Positions 1 to 8,930 of a DNA stretch of 64,000 bases are shown here, one piece after another. The number at the start of each line of letters is the position of its first letter. The first letter of the stretch is position 1. The DNA is from Neobacillus niacini. GTDB lineage: Bacteria > Bacillota > Bacilli > Bacillales > Cytobacillaceae. A program made the position numbers and the translations under genes. The stretch spans positions 1 through 64,000 of the forward strand of contig NZ_JAMBOX010000020.1 of assembly GCF_023715785.1 (NCBI RefSeq), read 5' to 3'. A model generated the notes under the pieces. It was not told the origin of the DNA and ran no database searches. It saw only the letters and a program-made list of their open reading frames with translations.

Positions 1-220
1 CGAAACCGACTTTCAGCTTACCGACATGTGTCGATAAGAATGATCCGGTATTAGCACCGGTTTCCCGGTGTTATCCCAGTCTTACAGGCAGGTTGCCCAC
101 GTGTTACTCACCCGTCCGCCGCTAACCGCCGGGAGCAAGCTCCCAGTGATTCGCTCGACTTGCATGTATTAGGCACGCCGCCAGCGTTCGTCCTGAGCCA
201 GGATCAAACTCTCCATTAAA
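1..220 (-). rRNA. rrs: 16S ribosomal RNA, 5' end only (runs off the window)
   Basis: Read on the minus strand, this begins at the usual 16S 5' end (GAGAGTTTGATCCTGGCTCA, the 27F region) and continues through ACGCTGGCGGCGTGCCTAAT, GTCGAGCGAA and the V1-V2 region to the window edge. About 220 bases are present, so the rest of the gene lies to the left. The mature 5' end is placed near 220 by similarity to Bacillus 16S. The leader upstream contains a boxA-like TGTTCTTTGAAAACT and two promoters, which shows that this is the start of an rrn operon and not a fragment. Confidence 0.97.
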
Positions 221-352
221 GTTGAGTTGATTAGCTCATAAAAGTTACGTTGGCTTCATTTCGAAAGAAATGAATGTTTTATTGTTGACGTTTTTGTTTG
301 TTTAGTTTTCAAAGAACAATTTGTTGTGTTGCTTGTCAGAAGCAACTCTATT

Positions 353-381
353 AATATATCACATCGTCCGTTCGTCGTCAA
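353..381 (-). promoter_or_regulatory. rRNA operon promoter, proximal (P2-like)
   Basis: On the minus strand, -35 TTGACG (381-376) and -10 TATATT (358-353) are 17 bp apart, close to the SigA consensus. It is the nearer of two tandem promoters to the 16S gene, the arrangement typical of Bacillus rrn operons. Confidence 0.8.
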
Positions 382-446
382 CAACTTTTTTGTGATATTT
401 TTTATCATCATTGTGTTGTTAACTCGTCAGTAACGACTGCTTTAAT

Positions 447-475
447 ATATTATCACCATGACATTTATTCGTCAA
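447..475 (-). promoter_or_regulatory. rRNA operon promoter, distal (P1-like)
   Basis: On the minus strand, -35 TTGACG (475-470) and -10 TAATAT (452-447) have a 17-bp spacer. It lies about 95 bp upstream of the second promoter and just after the ptsG terminator, so the rrn operon starts in the ptsG-rrn gap. Confidence 0.78.
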
Positions 476-505
476 CACCTTTATCGATTTATTTTTTAAA
501 TAAAA

Positions 506-533
506 TAACCGGCCCAATCACTGGGGCGGTTAC
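506..533 (-). terminator. Intrinsic terminator after ptsG
   Basis: On the minus strand a GC-rich hairpin (AACCGCCCCAGTGATT followed by GGGCCGGTT) is followed by TTTTATTT a few bases after the ptsG stop codon. It should stop ptsG transcription before the rrn promoters. Confidence 0.8.
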
Positions 534-538
534 CTCAT

Positions 539-2599
539 TTATTTTGTAATTTTAACAATGCCTTCTTGACTTTGTTCAACTAGGCCCTGCTTTTCAATCA
601 CAACTTTTTCACCTTGCGCTAAGTTTGTGAAGACAATCGGGGTAATGGTTGATTTTCCATGTTCTTTAATATATGAAATATCAAATTTCAATAACGGCTG
701 GCCTTTTGTGACAGTGGCGTTTTCAGCTACCAATGGTTCAAAGCCCTGACCTTTCAGATCTACTGTATCCAAACCCACATGGATCAATAGTTCACGGCCG
801 CCGTCAGAAAGAATTCCGATTGCATGCTTTGTCGGGAACAGGTTGACGATTTTTCCATCAACAGGGGAAACAACGGTTTCTCCTTCCGGAACAATCGCAA
901 AGCCGTCGCCCATCATTTTTTCCGCAAATACCGAATCTGGCACTTCGGAGATTGGTTTGATTTCGCCCTTAATCGGAACAACAATGCTATCGTAATCATG
1001 ATAATCATTTTGCATGGCTTCTTGATTCACTTCTTTAAGTTGCTGTTCAACACCTTTTTCAGGTGCCTTTTCTACTATTTGAGGCGTGCTACTCATAATA
1101 TCCTGCATTTGGCCCTTTATTGTTTCAGAACGGGGCCCAAAGATGGCTTGTATATTATTACCTACTTCGAGTATACCAGCAGCTCCAAGTCGTCTCAATT
1201 CATCTTTATTAACCTCTTTTATATCATTCACCGAAGCGCGAAGGCGTGTGATACAGGCATCCAGATGGACAATGTTTTTCTGGCCGCCCATTGCCTCAAG
1301 AATATTATATGGAAGATCTCCAGCTTGTTGAGCTGCTCCTGACTCTAAAGTTGGGGTTTCTTCGTCTTCTCTACCCGGTGTCTTAAGGTTTAACTTTGTT
1401 ATTAACAAACGGAAAACGAAGTAATAAACAATGGCAAAAACAACACCTAAGACGATGGCAATCCACCATTTTTCCTTTCCTGGAAGTATACCAAACAAGA
1501 AGAAGTCAATGGCACCGCCAGAAAATGTATACCCCAAGTGAACTTTAAATAAAGCCATTAATACAAATGCAAATCCATCCAGTACGGCGTGAATAAAGAA
1601 TAATAGCGGTGATACAAACAAGAATGAAAATTCAATGGGTTCTGTTATTCCTGTTAAGAATGATGTTAAGGCAGCTGACCCAAGGAGGCCGGCCACTAGT
1701 TTTTTCTTTTCAGGCTTGGCTGTATGGTACATTGCCAACGCAGCAGCTGGTAAACCAAACATCATGATAGGAAATTCACCCTGCATAAAGTAGCCTGCGG
1801 TTAATTTTACATCATCTTTTAATTGTGCAAAGAAAATCGTCATATCACCATGAACAATATTGCCCGCTTGAGTTTTATAGGAGCCAAACTCATACCAGAA
1901 TGGGGCATAAAAAATATGATGCAATCCAAACGGAATAAGCAAGCGTTTTACAAATCCAAAAAAGAACACAGCAACATAGGTTCCACTTCCGTGCAGCCAA
2001 TTAGAAGCACTGTTCATACCATGCTGAATTGGCGGCCAAATCACTAATAACAATAAACCAACAATCAACGAAAAAACGGCAGTTACAATGGGGACAAACC
2101 GTTTACCCGCAAAGAATCCAAGGAAAGAAGGCATTTCAATATCGTGATATCGATTGTAGGCAAAAGCCGCAATGAGTCCGACAATAATACCCCCAAATAC
2201 ACCCGTTTGCAACGTCGGGATTCCTAACACAGACGCATAAGACGGATCATTAGCGACCATCTTTGCTGTAACACCCGCCCACGTGCTCATTACCTGGTTT
2301 AATACCAAGTAGCCTACTATAGCCGCAAGTACGGCAGCTCCATCTCCGGCTATACCTAAAGCAACACCGGCCGCAAAGATAAGCGGTAAGTTACCGAAAA
2401 TAATCGCCCCGGCATCCTCCATTACAGCTGCAATCAGTTGAATCCACTCCGCATTGACAAACGGCAAATAATCAAGCGTTGTAGGTTGCTGCAATGCATT
2501 TCCGATACCCAGCAATAAGCCTGCCGCCGGAAGAAGTGCAACTGGAAGCATTAATGCTTTTCCAATCTTTTGAAGAACGCCAAATGCGTTTTTAAACAT
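539..2599 (-). CDS. ptsG: PTS glucose-specific transporter, EIICBA
   Basis: Membrane permease that takes up glucose and phosphorylates it with phosphate from PEP through HPr. The 686-residue protein has the Bacillus PtsG domain order: a hydrophobic EIIC (about 1-400), EIIB with its phospho-cysteine in HLDACITRLR (about Cys449), and EIIA with the active histidine in LLIHVGLDT (about His607). The length is close to B. subtilis PtsG (about 699 residues). Start: ATG at 2599 after a GGAGG-like site. A RAT/terminator leader and glcT lie directly upstream, the standard glucose-inducible antitermination unit, so the substrate is most likely glucose. N-acetylglucosamine (NagE-type) is the main alternative and is made unlikely by the glcT linkage. 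Confidence 0.93.
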   Translation of the reverse strand: MFKNAFGVLQKIGKALMLPVALLPAAGLLLGIGNALQQPTTLDYLPFVNAEWIQLIAAVMEDAGAIIFGNLPLIFAAGVALGIAGDGAAVLAAIVGYLVLNQVMSTWAGVTAKMVANDPSYASVLGIPTLQTGVFGGIIVGLIAAFAYNRYHDIEMPSFLGFFAGKRFVPIVTAVFSLIVGLLLLVIWPPIQHGMNSASNWLHGSGTYVAVFFFGFVKRLLIPFGLHHIFYAPFWYEFGSYKTQAGNIVHGDMTIFFAQLKDDVKLTAGYFMQGEFPIMMFGLPAAALAMYHTAKPEKKKLVAGLLGSAALTSFLTGITEPIEFSFLFVSPLLFFIHAVLDGFAFVLMALFKVHLGYTFSGGAIDFFLFGILPGKEKWWIAIVLGVVFAIVYYFVFRLLITKLNLKTPGREDEETPTLESGAAQQAGDLPYNILEAMGGQKNIVHLDACITRLRASVNDIKEVNKDELRRLGAAGILEVGNNIQAIFGPRSETIKGQMQDIMSSTPQIVEKAPEKGVEQQLKEVNQEAMQNDYHDYDSIVVPIKGEIKPISEVPDSVFAEKMMGDGFAIVPEGETVVSPVDGKIVNLFPTKHAIGILSDGGRELLIHVGLDTVDLKGQGFEPLVAENATVTKGQPLLKFDISYIKEHGKSTITPIVFTNLAQGEKVVIEKQGLVEQSQEGIVKITK

Positions 2600-2650
2600 A
2601 AAAGTAATCCTCCTAATACTATTTCTTCAGCTCATAAGCGTTTGTATCCA

Positions 2651-2766
2651 AAAAATAAAAAAGCATGAGCAAAAAAAAATCAATTGAACGAAGATATGGG
2701 TATAAATTTCCCGCAAATCTTCATTTCAATCAATTTTCGCTCATGCCTGACCGAATCAGTAACACG
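2651..2766 (-). promoter_or_regulatory. ptsG leader: GlcT-binding RAT overlapping a terminator
   Basis: Read on the minus strand, GTGTTACTGATTCGGTCAGG followed by CATGAGC (about 2740-2766) is a ribonucleic antiterminator of the BglG/GlcT family. Its 3' half overlaps the 5' arm of a long hairpin (GCATGAGC at 2746-2739 pairs with GCTCATGC at 2670-2663) that ends in TTTTTTATTTTTT. Dephosphorylated GlcT is expected to stabilise the RAT and prevent termination when glucose is present. A possible promoter (TTGCAA, 17 bp, TAAATA) lies inside the 3' end of glcT. Confidence 0.88.
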
Positions 2767-2777
2767 CAATATGATGG

Positions 2778-3620
2778 CTATTTAAATTTTTTCTGCAGAC
2801 GTTGCAAGTGCATCGTGAGATAGACTGCCTCCGCATCAAAAACTTTCATTCTCAGTGTTTGCTGCATTACTTTAATGAGCTTCCATGCCAGACTATAACA
2901 CACCGGATATTCTTGTTTTAACAGGGCAGCGATTTTTTCCGGCTCCTCCACCCGCTCTCCCCTTTTTACTCTTTCAATGGTAAAGCGGAGGTGGCGGACT
3001 AGCCTCATATAATCAATACCATCCCGGTCAATTTCTATCTCAAACCTCTCTTCGACTATGCCCACCAGTTTGCTGATCAGCTGGGAATGCTGGTTAACTT
3101 CGGAAAGCTCCTTATTGGTAAGGGCGCTATGAATATGGAGCGCAATAAAGCCAATCTCTCCAACAGGCAATGCAATCTCTGTTTTTTCTTTAATGAACTC
3201 AACGACCCCCTTCGCCACCTCATATTCACGGCGATAGAGCGCTTTCGTTTCGACCAAAAAGGGGTTGCTCATTTCCATGCCCTGCGAAGCCCGAGTCAAG
3301 GCAAACATCAAGTGGTCTGTCAGGGCAACATGAATATGTTCATTTAATAGCGAATTGGTTCGCTGCTTGATAAGGTCAATAGCCGAGATAATCACTTCAT
3401 GGAAATTTTGATCAAGAAACGGAAGCAGCTTAATATAGTTTTCCTGTTCTTTTTCATTTTTCAACACAAACAATTTTTCTACATTATCGGTATCGATGAA
3501 ATCGCCCCGCTTGCGGTTAAACCCGATACCTTTGCCGATCAGCACGACTTCATTGTAAGCGGGGTGCTCCGCAATCAGTACATTGTTATTCAAAGCTTTT
3601 TCTATCCGCAGTCCTGCCAT
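2778..3620 (-). CDS. glcT: BglG-family transcription antiterminator GlcT
   Basis: RNA-binding antiterminator for ptsG. The 280-residue protein has an N-terminal co-antiterminator RNA-binding domain (about 1-60, starting MAGLRIEKALNNN and containing GKGIGFNRKRGD) followed by two PTS regulation domains. Conserved histidines are in LNEHIHVALTDH (PRD1) and FIALHIHSALTN, and the protein ends in YLTMHLQRLQKKFK. EIIB of PtsG and HPr phosphorylate PRD histidines in the known systems. The ATG at 3620 is preceded by GGGGAAA. It is immediately upstream of, and in the same orientation as, the RAT and ptsG. A decayed copy of its 3' end occurs near 23.3 kb. Confidence 0.92.
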   Translation of the reverse strand: MAGLRIEKALNNNVLIAEHPAYNEVVLIGKGIGFNRKRGDFIDTDNVEKLFVLKNEKEQENYIKLLPFLDQNFHEVIISAIDLIKQRTNSLLNEHIHVALTDHLMFALTRASQGMEMSNPFLVETKALYRREYEVAKGVVEFIKEKTEIALPVGEIGFIALHIHSALTNKELSEVNQHSQLISKLVGIVEERFEIEIDRDGIDYMRLVRHLRFTIERVKRGERVEEPEKIAALLKQEYPVCYSLAWKLIKVMQQTLRMKVFDAEAVYLTMHLQRLQKKFK

Positions 3621-3723
3621 GCCGTTTCCCCGTTTCGCTCAAACTATCATTAGTATACATAGTAAAAGAGTCCTAACGGGAAGTCAACGACAATGTTCGA
3701 CATACACTCGACAACCATAAGTG

Positions 3724-4851
3724 CTATTCGAATTTGATGCCTCTCAATCCCAAGAAAAAGAACACTAGCGAAAATCCGATTAGAGCACCGGCATCCTTCC
3801 AAATCGTTACCATACGAAGACTGCCGCTGACAATTTCCTTAAAGCCGCCCATCGCCCAGCTTTGCGGAACGCCGAGGGCAATCGTCTGCATGAAGTCCGG
3901 CATGATCTCAATTGGCCAATACAATCCTCCGAGCATACACGTGCTCACAATTAACACCGCGCTGATGGCTGATGCTTGTTGCTTCGTTTTGACAAGACCG
4001 GCAATCATTAACCCGAAGCCCACAACCATTAAAATGACCAGTGAGGCAAACGGGATTAAATACGCTAAATTGCCCCAGCCAATGTCAAACATCAGGCTCA
4101 TCGCCATCATTAACACCCCAAGCTGAATCCAGCCCACCAGAAAATAGGACAGGATATAACCGAGAATGACTTGGATCCTTGTGGCAGGGGAAATCATCAG
4201 GCGCCCCCATGTGCCGCCGATTCGTTCGTCAAGAATCGTTGAGGCCGCTCCGGAAAGGCCGAACATCATAAACATAATCGCAAAACCGACAAACATTAAA
4301 TTAATATCTGCCTTATCGTTTTGCTCTTTTTGGATCATTTGTTTTTCGATCTCGATCCCTTTATTGACGGTAACTGCTTCAAGCAGTTTCGGAAAAGCGG
4401 CAGGCTCTGACAAGGCGGCTGTGTGGTATGAGCGAAGGATCAACCCCGCTGCCCCTTGGATATACGGGTTTAGCGCATAATACTGTTCCGTTTTCCTCTG
4501 AATCACGACATCGAATAACGGCTTCTGTTCGGTGATTCTTTGCCCGAGGTCATCCGGAATGACGATCGCAGCAATGGCATCTTGTTCGAAAACATTGTTC
4601 TTTGCCTGCTGCAGCGTGGCTTTTTTCCAATTATATTGATTATTTTTTTTCAAAAGCTTATAAACTTCGGTGCTAAATTCTCCTTGGCCGACAACAACAT
4701 TGACCAACGGTTTTGTTTCTTGCGATTTTACCGTCATGCCTCCAAAAATATAGCTAAACAGCGCCGGCATGACAAACATCAGCACAATTGCACCCGGCGA
4801 CTTGAAAAATTTTTTCAAATGAAGGGTTAGAATCGTCCACGTCTTACGCAT
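3724..4851 (-). CDS. ABC-2 type transporter permease (LnrN-like)
   Basis: Membrane subunit of an exporter. The 375-residue protein has one N-terminal transmembrane segment (ending near SYIFGG), an extracytoplasmic region of about 150 residues and five or so C-terminal transmembrane segments, the ABC-2 permease layout. The core LDERIGGTWGRLMISP is typical of YhgE/LnrN/YfiN relatives. Its start overlaps the end of the upstream permease gene by 8 bp, so the two are translationally coupled. With the ATPase at 6092 they form a complete three-gene exporter similar in order and size to B. subtilis LnrLMN (linearmycin resistance). The substrate is unknown, and no LnrJK-type two-component pair is adjacent. 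Confidence 0.85.
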   Translation of the reverse strand: MRKTWTILTLHLKKFFKSPGAIVLMFVMPALFSYIFGGMTVKSQETKPLVNVVVGQGEFSTEVYKLLKKNNQYNWKKATLQQAKNNVFEQDAIAAIVIPDDLGQRITEQKPLFDVVIQRKTEQYYALNPYIQGAAGLILRSYHTAALSEPAAFPKLLEAVTVNKGIEIEKQMIQKEQNDKADINLMFVGFAIMFMMFGLSGAASTILDERIGGTWGRLMISPATRIQVILGYILSYFLVGWIQLGVLMMAMSLMFDIGWGNLAYLIPFASLVILMVVGFGLMIAGLVKTKQQASAISAVLIVSTCMLGGLYWPIEIMPDFMQTIALGVPQSWAMGGFKEIVSGSLRMVTIWKDAGALIGFSLVFFFLGLRGIKFE

Positions 4852-6079
4852 ATTTCCCCCTCCTTTCGATCGAAAGGCGAATTAATCCAATCGCAAAAAA
4901 GAGTACTCCGAGGCCTACTGCACCGCCGACTGCCGGCAGGATATTCACCAAAGACGCACCAGTCATCAGCTTCAAATAAGTTTGCAGTGCAAGACCATTT
5001 GGAAGCAGCTTTGTCATTGCAACAACCCAATCCGGAAAAATATAGAGCGGCGCCATGCTTCCTCCCAAGGCGGCTAATATTTGCGAGCCAAACATCCCCG
5101 CAACTGAGAAGGCTTTTTCGGTTTTGACAAAAGCACCCGCCAATACCCCAAGTCCGCAGGCATTGATGACAAATGCAGCCGTCATAATGGCAATTCCGAA
5201 AGCCGATGCCCCCCAATCGACACCGAAAATATACTTTGTGCCGACGATAATAATGGCGGCCTGGAGCAAACAAATAATCACGAGGCCGATCATTTTACCA
5301 ATCAAATAATTGGTATAGGTTAATTGGGACAACAGCAGTCGTTTATAGACCTCTTGTTCCTTTTCGAGAATCATGTTGGAAACACCCTGAACAACCGTCA
5401 TTAACAAAAACATTACACCCATCGCCGCAGCATAATATTGAAAGGAACTGACGATTTTGGTTTTTGCATTGACGGTCGTTTCTTTGATGAGATGCTGTGA
5501 TGCAGATTGTTCTTGAGGATGATCTGTAGTAGTTGGGGCTGCTTGTGCCGGTTGGGTTGAAGGGGTATCCGCCCCAGCGCTGTCAGCCTGAACCGGCTGT
5601 GCTGCCTGTCTTGCCATTACCTCAATCGGAATGGAATCGGCAAATTGCTCAATGACTTTTTCAACGATATCGTCCTTAATTCCTGGGTCCGGTCCTGTCA
5701 GCAGCTTCACCTTCGTTTCATTTCCTGCCAGCAATGTGGATGAGAAATCAGACTCAATGATCAAGCCAACCGCAAGTGACCGATTTTCAATCTTTTTATG
5801 TAGGTCCTCTTCATTAAATTGTTTGATTTTAATACCTTTTGATAATTGCTTTTGAAAAACCTCTTCGATTAACGCCGTGCTAAGCGGCCCATCGTCCAAA
5901 TTCACGACCCCAAGAGTAAATTTCTTGATGGGGGCGGCATCCTCTTCAGCAAACATATTGCCAAATGCAGCACCCAGGATGGAAATCAGCAACAGCGGCA
6001 TCGCAACAAGCGTGAGCAATGCTTTTTTATCACGGACGAGCATCAGCAAATCTTTCCACGCCAACCACCAAAACGCCAT
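4844..6079 (-). CDS. ABC-2 type transporter permease (LnrM-like)
   Basis: Second membrane subunit (411 residues) of the same exporter. An N-terminal transmembrane segment (LLLISILGAAFGNMF) is followed by a large external domain. That domain holds a low-complexity Gln/Pro/Ala/Thr stretch (around 165-195, AQPVQADSAGADTPSTQP) which is probably a flexible linker. A C-terminal block of transmembrane helices follows. Start ATG at 6079; the ATPase gene ends 12 bp upstream. The paired unlike permeases suggest a heterodimeric channel. Specificity cannot be read from the sequence. Confidence 0.85.
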   Translation of the reverse strand: MAFWWLAWKDLLMLVRDKKALLTLVAMPLLLISILGAAFGNMFAEEDAAPIKKFTLGVVNLDDGPLSTALIEEVFQKQLSKGIKIKQFNEEDLHKKIENRSLAVGLIIESDFSSTLLAGNETKVKLLTGPDPGIKDDIVEKVIEQFADSIPIEVMARQAAQPVQADSAGADTPSTQPAQAAPTTTDHPQEQSASQHLIKETTVNAKTKIVSSFQYYAAAMGVMFLLMTVVQGVSNMILEKEQEVYKRLLLSQLTYTNYLIGKMIGLVIICLLQAAIIIVGTKYIFGVDWGASAFGIAIMTAAFVINACGLGVLAGAFVKTEKAFSVAGMFGSQILAALGGSMAPLYIFPDWVVAMTKLLPNGLALQTYLKLMTGASLVNILPAVGGAVGLGVLFFAIGLIRLSIERRGKYA

Positions 6080-6091
6080 GACCTTTCACCC

Positions 6092-7042
6092 CTAATCTCT
6101 TAAACTGCGGCCGGTTAAATGAAGAAAGATGCTTTCAAGATTCGGCTCAACAATATCGACTGAACTAACCCTAGCCCCTGTTTTTGTGACCCGTTGAATG
6201 ATTTCGCTCAGCACCGATTGCGGTTCCTTATGGAAGGCCGTTAACAAATAGTCCTGTAGCTGAAGATCTTTTTCCAAAAATAAGCCTTCCAACGCGGCTG
6301 TGATTTTCCCGGTATCTGTGGCATTGCTGTCAAGCGTCAGATTAATTCTCGAGCGGTCGCCAATCGTTTCCCGGAGTTCCTTTAATGTGCCGCTGGCAAT
6401 CAACTCGCCGTGGTCAATGATCCCAATCCGTTCGCAAAGGTATTCGACTTCCTCCATATAATGGCTCGTGTAAATAATCGTCATGCCTTCGCTGTTTAAC
6501 CGCTTGACTGTCTCCAAAATGTGATTCCGCGATTGCGGGTCGATGCCGACAGTCGGTTCATCCATGATCAGCATATCCGGCCGGTGCAAAATGGCCGCCC
6601 CGATGTTGACCCGGCGCTTCATCCCGCCGGAAAAGGTTTCAACCTTATCTTTGGATCGGTCCGTTAAGCCAATAATTTCAAGCACTTCGTCAATACTTTT
6701 CTCAAGCGCCTTTCCGCTAAGGTTGTACATCCTGCCCCAAAATTTCAGATTCTCCCTTGCCGACATTTCCTGATAAAGCGCAATTTCCTGCGGGACAACG
6801 CCAATCCACTTTTGTGCCTGCTTCGCATTTTTAATGACATCAATGTCTTTTACCTGGATTGTACCGGCTGTCGGCGGATACAATCCCGTAATCATATTGA
6901 TGGTTGTTGATTTACCCGCCCCATTGGGTCCCAGCAGGCCAAATGACTCACCTTTTTCCACTGAAAAAGAAACTCCCTTTACCGCTTCAAACTGACCAAA
7001 GCTTTTTCGTAAATCCTGAACGGTCAGCATGTTCACGTTCAT
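6092..7042 (-). CDS. ABC transporter ATP-binding protein (LnrL-like)
   Basis: Energy-coupling subunit of the exporter. The motifs are complete: Walker A GLLGPNGAGKST, Q-loop VVPQEIALYQ, signature SGGMKRR, Walker B MLIMDEPTVGID and H-loop YTSHYMEE. A C-terminal extension of about 80 residues follows, as in drug-export ATPases. The open frame extends further upstream to 7375 inside pbuG, but homology begins at MNVNMLTVQDL, so the start is placed at 7042 (a second ATG at 7030 is possible). GGGGAAGTG lies just before it. The resulting length of about 316 residues fits LnrL (about 311). Confidence 0.88.
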   Translation of the reverse strand: MNVNMLTVQDLRKSFGQFEAVKGVSFSVEKGESFGLLGPNGAGKSTTINMITGLYPPTAGTIQVKDIDVIKNAKQAQKWIGVVPQEIALYQEMSARENLKFWGRMYNLSGKALEKSIDEVLEIIGLTDRSKDKVETFSGGMKRRVNIGAAILHRPDMLIMDEPTVGIDPQSRNHILETVKRLNSEGMTIIYTSHYMEEVEYLCERIGIIDHGELIASGTLKELRETIGDRSRINLTLDSNATDTGKITAALEGLFLEKDLQLQDYLLTAFHKEPQSVLSEIIQRVTKTGARVSSVDIVEPNLESIFLHLTGRSLRD

Positions 7043-7125
7043 CACTTCCCCATTCTTTGTCACTATCACCTCTATCATACAGCAGTAAATTGGAAAAAAA
7101 TATATTTTTATAGGAAAAAAGAAGG

Positions 7126-7160
7126 AAAAAAAGAGCCGCGAACACATGGTCCGAAGCCCT
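7126..7160 (-). terminator. Terminator after pbuG
   Basis: On the minus strand, GGGCTTCGGACC and GTTCGCGGCTCT form an imperfect 11-12 bp stem followed by TTTTTTT. It lies between the pbuG stop and the ABC operon, separating the two transcription units. Confidence 0.7.
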
Positions 7161-7170
7161 TTTTTCATCT

Positions 7171-8502
7171 TTAATGTTGTAAGAATATAAAATAAAGTGC
7201 AAAGATGACAAAGAAAAAGTACATGATTGGATGAATTTCCTTCGCTCTGCCCTTTACCAGCATCGTAATCGGATAGAAGATAAAGCCTAGGCCAATCCCG
7301 GTTGCAATGCTGTACGATAACGGCATTGCAATCACTGTCAAGAACGCCGGAACAGCGATTTCGAAACGAGTCCAATCAATTTTTCCTAAAGATGATACCA
7401 TCAAAACCCCGACAATGATTAACGCTGGTGCTGTTACCGGGGCCGTTACTACAGATAGTAACGGAAAGAAGAAGATTGATAGAATAAATAAACCGGCTGT
7501 TACCAGGGACGCAAACCCTGTCCTTGCTCCGGCAGCAACCCCGGCAGTTGACTCGACATAAGAAGTAACAGTCGATGTACCAAGAATCGCGCCTGTTGTT
7601 GATGCAATGGAGTCGGAAATCAATGCCCTGCCGGCACGCTCCAGTTTGTTGTTCTTCATCAAGCCGGCTTGGCTCGCTACCCCGACAAGCGTTCCCGCAT
7701 TGTCAAAGAAGTCCACGAATAAGAACGTCAAGACAATTCCAATCATCGCGGTAGAGTAAAATGAACTATCGCCAAAAGATGAAAAGGCTGCCCCAAATGT
7801 CGGGGAGATGCTTGGCACTTCGCCGACGATTTGCTTCGGTATATCAATCAACCCAAAAATCATCCCGACAATAACCGTAATGACCATACCATAGAATACC
7901 GCACCGTTGATGCCTCTTGTCATCATGATGACGGTTATAAGAATCCCAAAAATGGCAAGCAATGTATCAGGTGCCGATAAATCGCCCAACCCTACAAGCG
8001 TTGCATCGTTATTCACAATAATTTTCGCATTTTGCAGTCCGACAAAGGTAATGAACAAACCGATACCTGCACCGACAGCATGTTTTAATTCAATTGGAAT
8101 AGCGTTGATAATTTTTTCGCGCAGTCCAGTCAATGTAAGAATCAAGAAAAATACACCAGAAATAAATACAGCTCCAAGGGCATGCTGCCAAGGAATCCCG
8201 CTGCCCAATACGACAGTGTAAGCAAAGAAGGCATTCAAGCCCATCCCTGGTGCCAATGCGAGCGGATATTTACCGACAAGCCCCATGATGATCGAGCCCA
8301 GTGCCGACGCCAATGCAGTCGCCACAAACACGGCACCATAGTCCATTCGCAACGCATCAGGCAGATCTTCAATCGAGGCCAGCGATAGCGTAAGCGGATT
8401 GACCACTAAAATATAGGCCATAGCCAAGAAAGTGGTCAGCCCGCCGATGAATTCGCGGCGATAATTCGTTCCATATTTTTCAAACTCAAAATATTTCTGC
8501 AT
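7171..8502 (-). CDS. pbuG: Guanine/hypoxanthine permease, NCS2/AzgA family
   Basis: Membrane symporter that imports guanine and hypoxanthine. The 443-residue protein is hydrophobic throughout. It starts MQKYFEFEKYGTNYRREFIG and carries the AzgA-like motifs GGLTTFLAMAYILVVNP, APGMGLNAFFAYT, FDNAGTLVGVASQAG and STVTSYVESTAGVAAGARTG. Length matches B. subtilis PbuG (about 440). Start ATG at 8502 with GGGGGAAG upstream. A guanine riboswitch and terminator lie in the leader, so it should be off when guanine is plentiful. The guaA-pbuG order is that of B. subtilis. Confidence 0.93.
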   Translation of the reverse strand: MQKYFEFEKYGTNYRREFIGGLTTFLAMAYILVVNPLTLSLASIEDLPDALRMDYGAVFVATALASALGSIIMGLVGKYPLALAPGMGLNAFFAYTVVLGSGIPWQHALGAVFISGVFFLILTLTGLREKIINAIPIELKHAVGAGIGLFITFVGLQNAKIIVNNDATLVGLGDLSAPDTLLAIFGILITVIMMTRGINGAVFYGMVITVIVGMIFGLIDIPKQIVGEVPSISPTFGAAFSSFGDSSFYSTAMIGIVLTFLFVDFFDNAGTLVGVASQAGLMKNNKLERAGRALISDSIASTTGAILGTSTVTSYVESTAGVAAGARTGFASLVTAGLFILSIFFFPLLSVVTAPVTAPALIIVGVLMVSSLGKIDWTRFEIAVPAFLTVIAMPLSYSIATGIGLGFIFYPITMLVKGRAKEIHPIMYFFFVIFALYFIFLQH

Positions 8503-8533
8503 GTCTCTTCCCCCAATTTTTTCTTTTTAAAAA

Positions 8534-8690
8534 TAAAAAAACGTTCCGGGTATGTCTACCGGAACGTTGACTAGGCATGTGTAAACAGAGGAAAAGAACA
8601 GATGCTGCACTCTATTAAACACTGCTCGTAGTCAAGCCATTTACGGTGGCTCGGTAGAAACTTTTGGGCCATATCCCCAATATTATACGA
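8534..8690 (-). promoter_or_regulatory. Purine (guanine-type) riboswitch and terminator before pbuG
   Basis: On the minus strand the aptamer runs from 8690 to 8626. P1 arms are TCGTA and TACGA, and the core has GGGATATGGCCCAAAAGTTT, TCTACCGAGCCACC, GTAAATGGC and TTGACTACG. The base at the specificity position is C (GACT, not GATT), so the ligand should be guanine or hypoxanthine, not adenine. The expression platform is the hairpin ACGTTCCGGT...ACCCGGAACGT with a TTTTTTTATTTTT tail at 8568-8534. Confidence 0.93.
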
Positions 8691-8746
8691 CGCAATTCGA
8701 CAATATTATTTTCACATTTATCATAACAGCGGTTTACCATTTCGTC

Positions 8747-8795
8747 AATAAAAAATACGAACGATGATGAAAAAAAATTTACCATCGTTCGTATT
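8747..8795 (-). terminator. Terminator after guaA
   Basis: On the minus strand, AATACGAACGATG pairs with CATCGTTCGTATT, a 13-bp perfect stem, followed by TTTTATTG. It lies between the palindromic element after guaA and the pbuG riboswitch. Confidence 0.78.
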
Positions 8796-8809
8796 TAACC
8801 TCATTTGTC

Positions 8810-8926
8810 TAGCTTCAGCGCCTAGGGGCTCGGGGTCATAAGCCAATCCGTCAAGAAGGCTAAAAAACAGCCTTCTGGCCGGCTCGTCTTATGCCTGTCG
8901 CCCCTGGTCAAGGCGCTTCCGCTTTT
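8810..8926. repeat. Nested palindromic intergenic element
   Basis: About 117 bp with three nested complementary arm pairs: outer GCGCCTAGGGGC with GCCCCTGG..AAGGCGC, middle TCATAAGCC with GGC..TCTTATG-like arms, and inner AGAAGGCT with AGCCTTCT. It resembles the extragenic palindromic repeats frequent in Bacillaceae that begin AGCTTCAGCGCC and end AAGGCGCTTCCGCTTTT; that link is from memory. It sits right after guaA, before the terminator. Confidence 0.65.
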
Positions 8927-8930
8927 CTTA

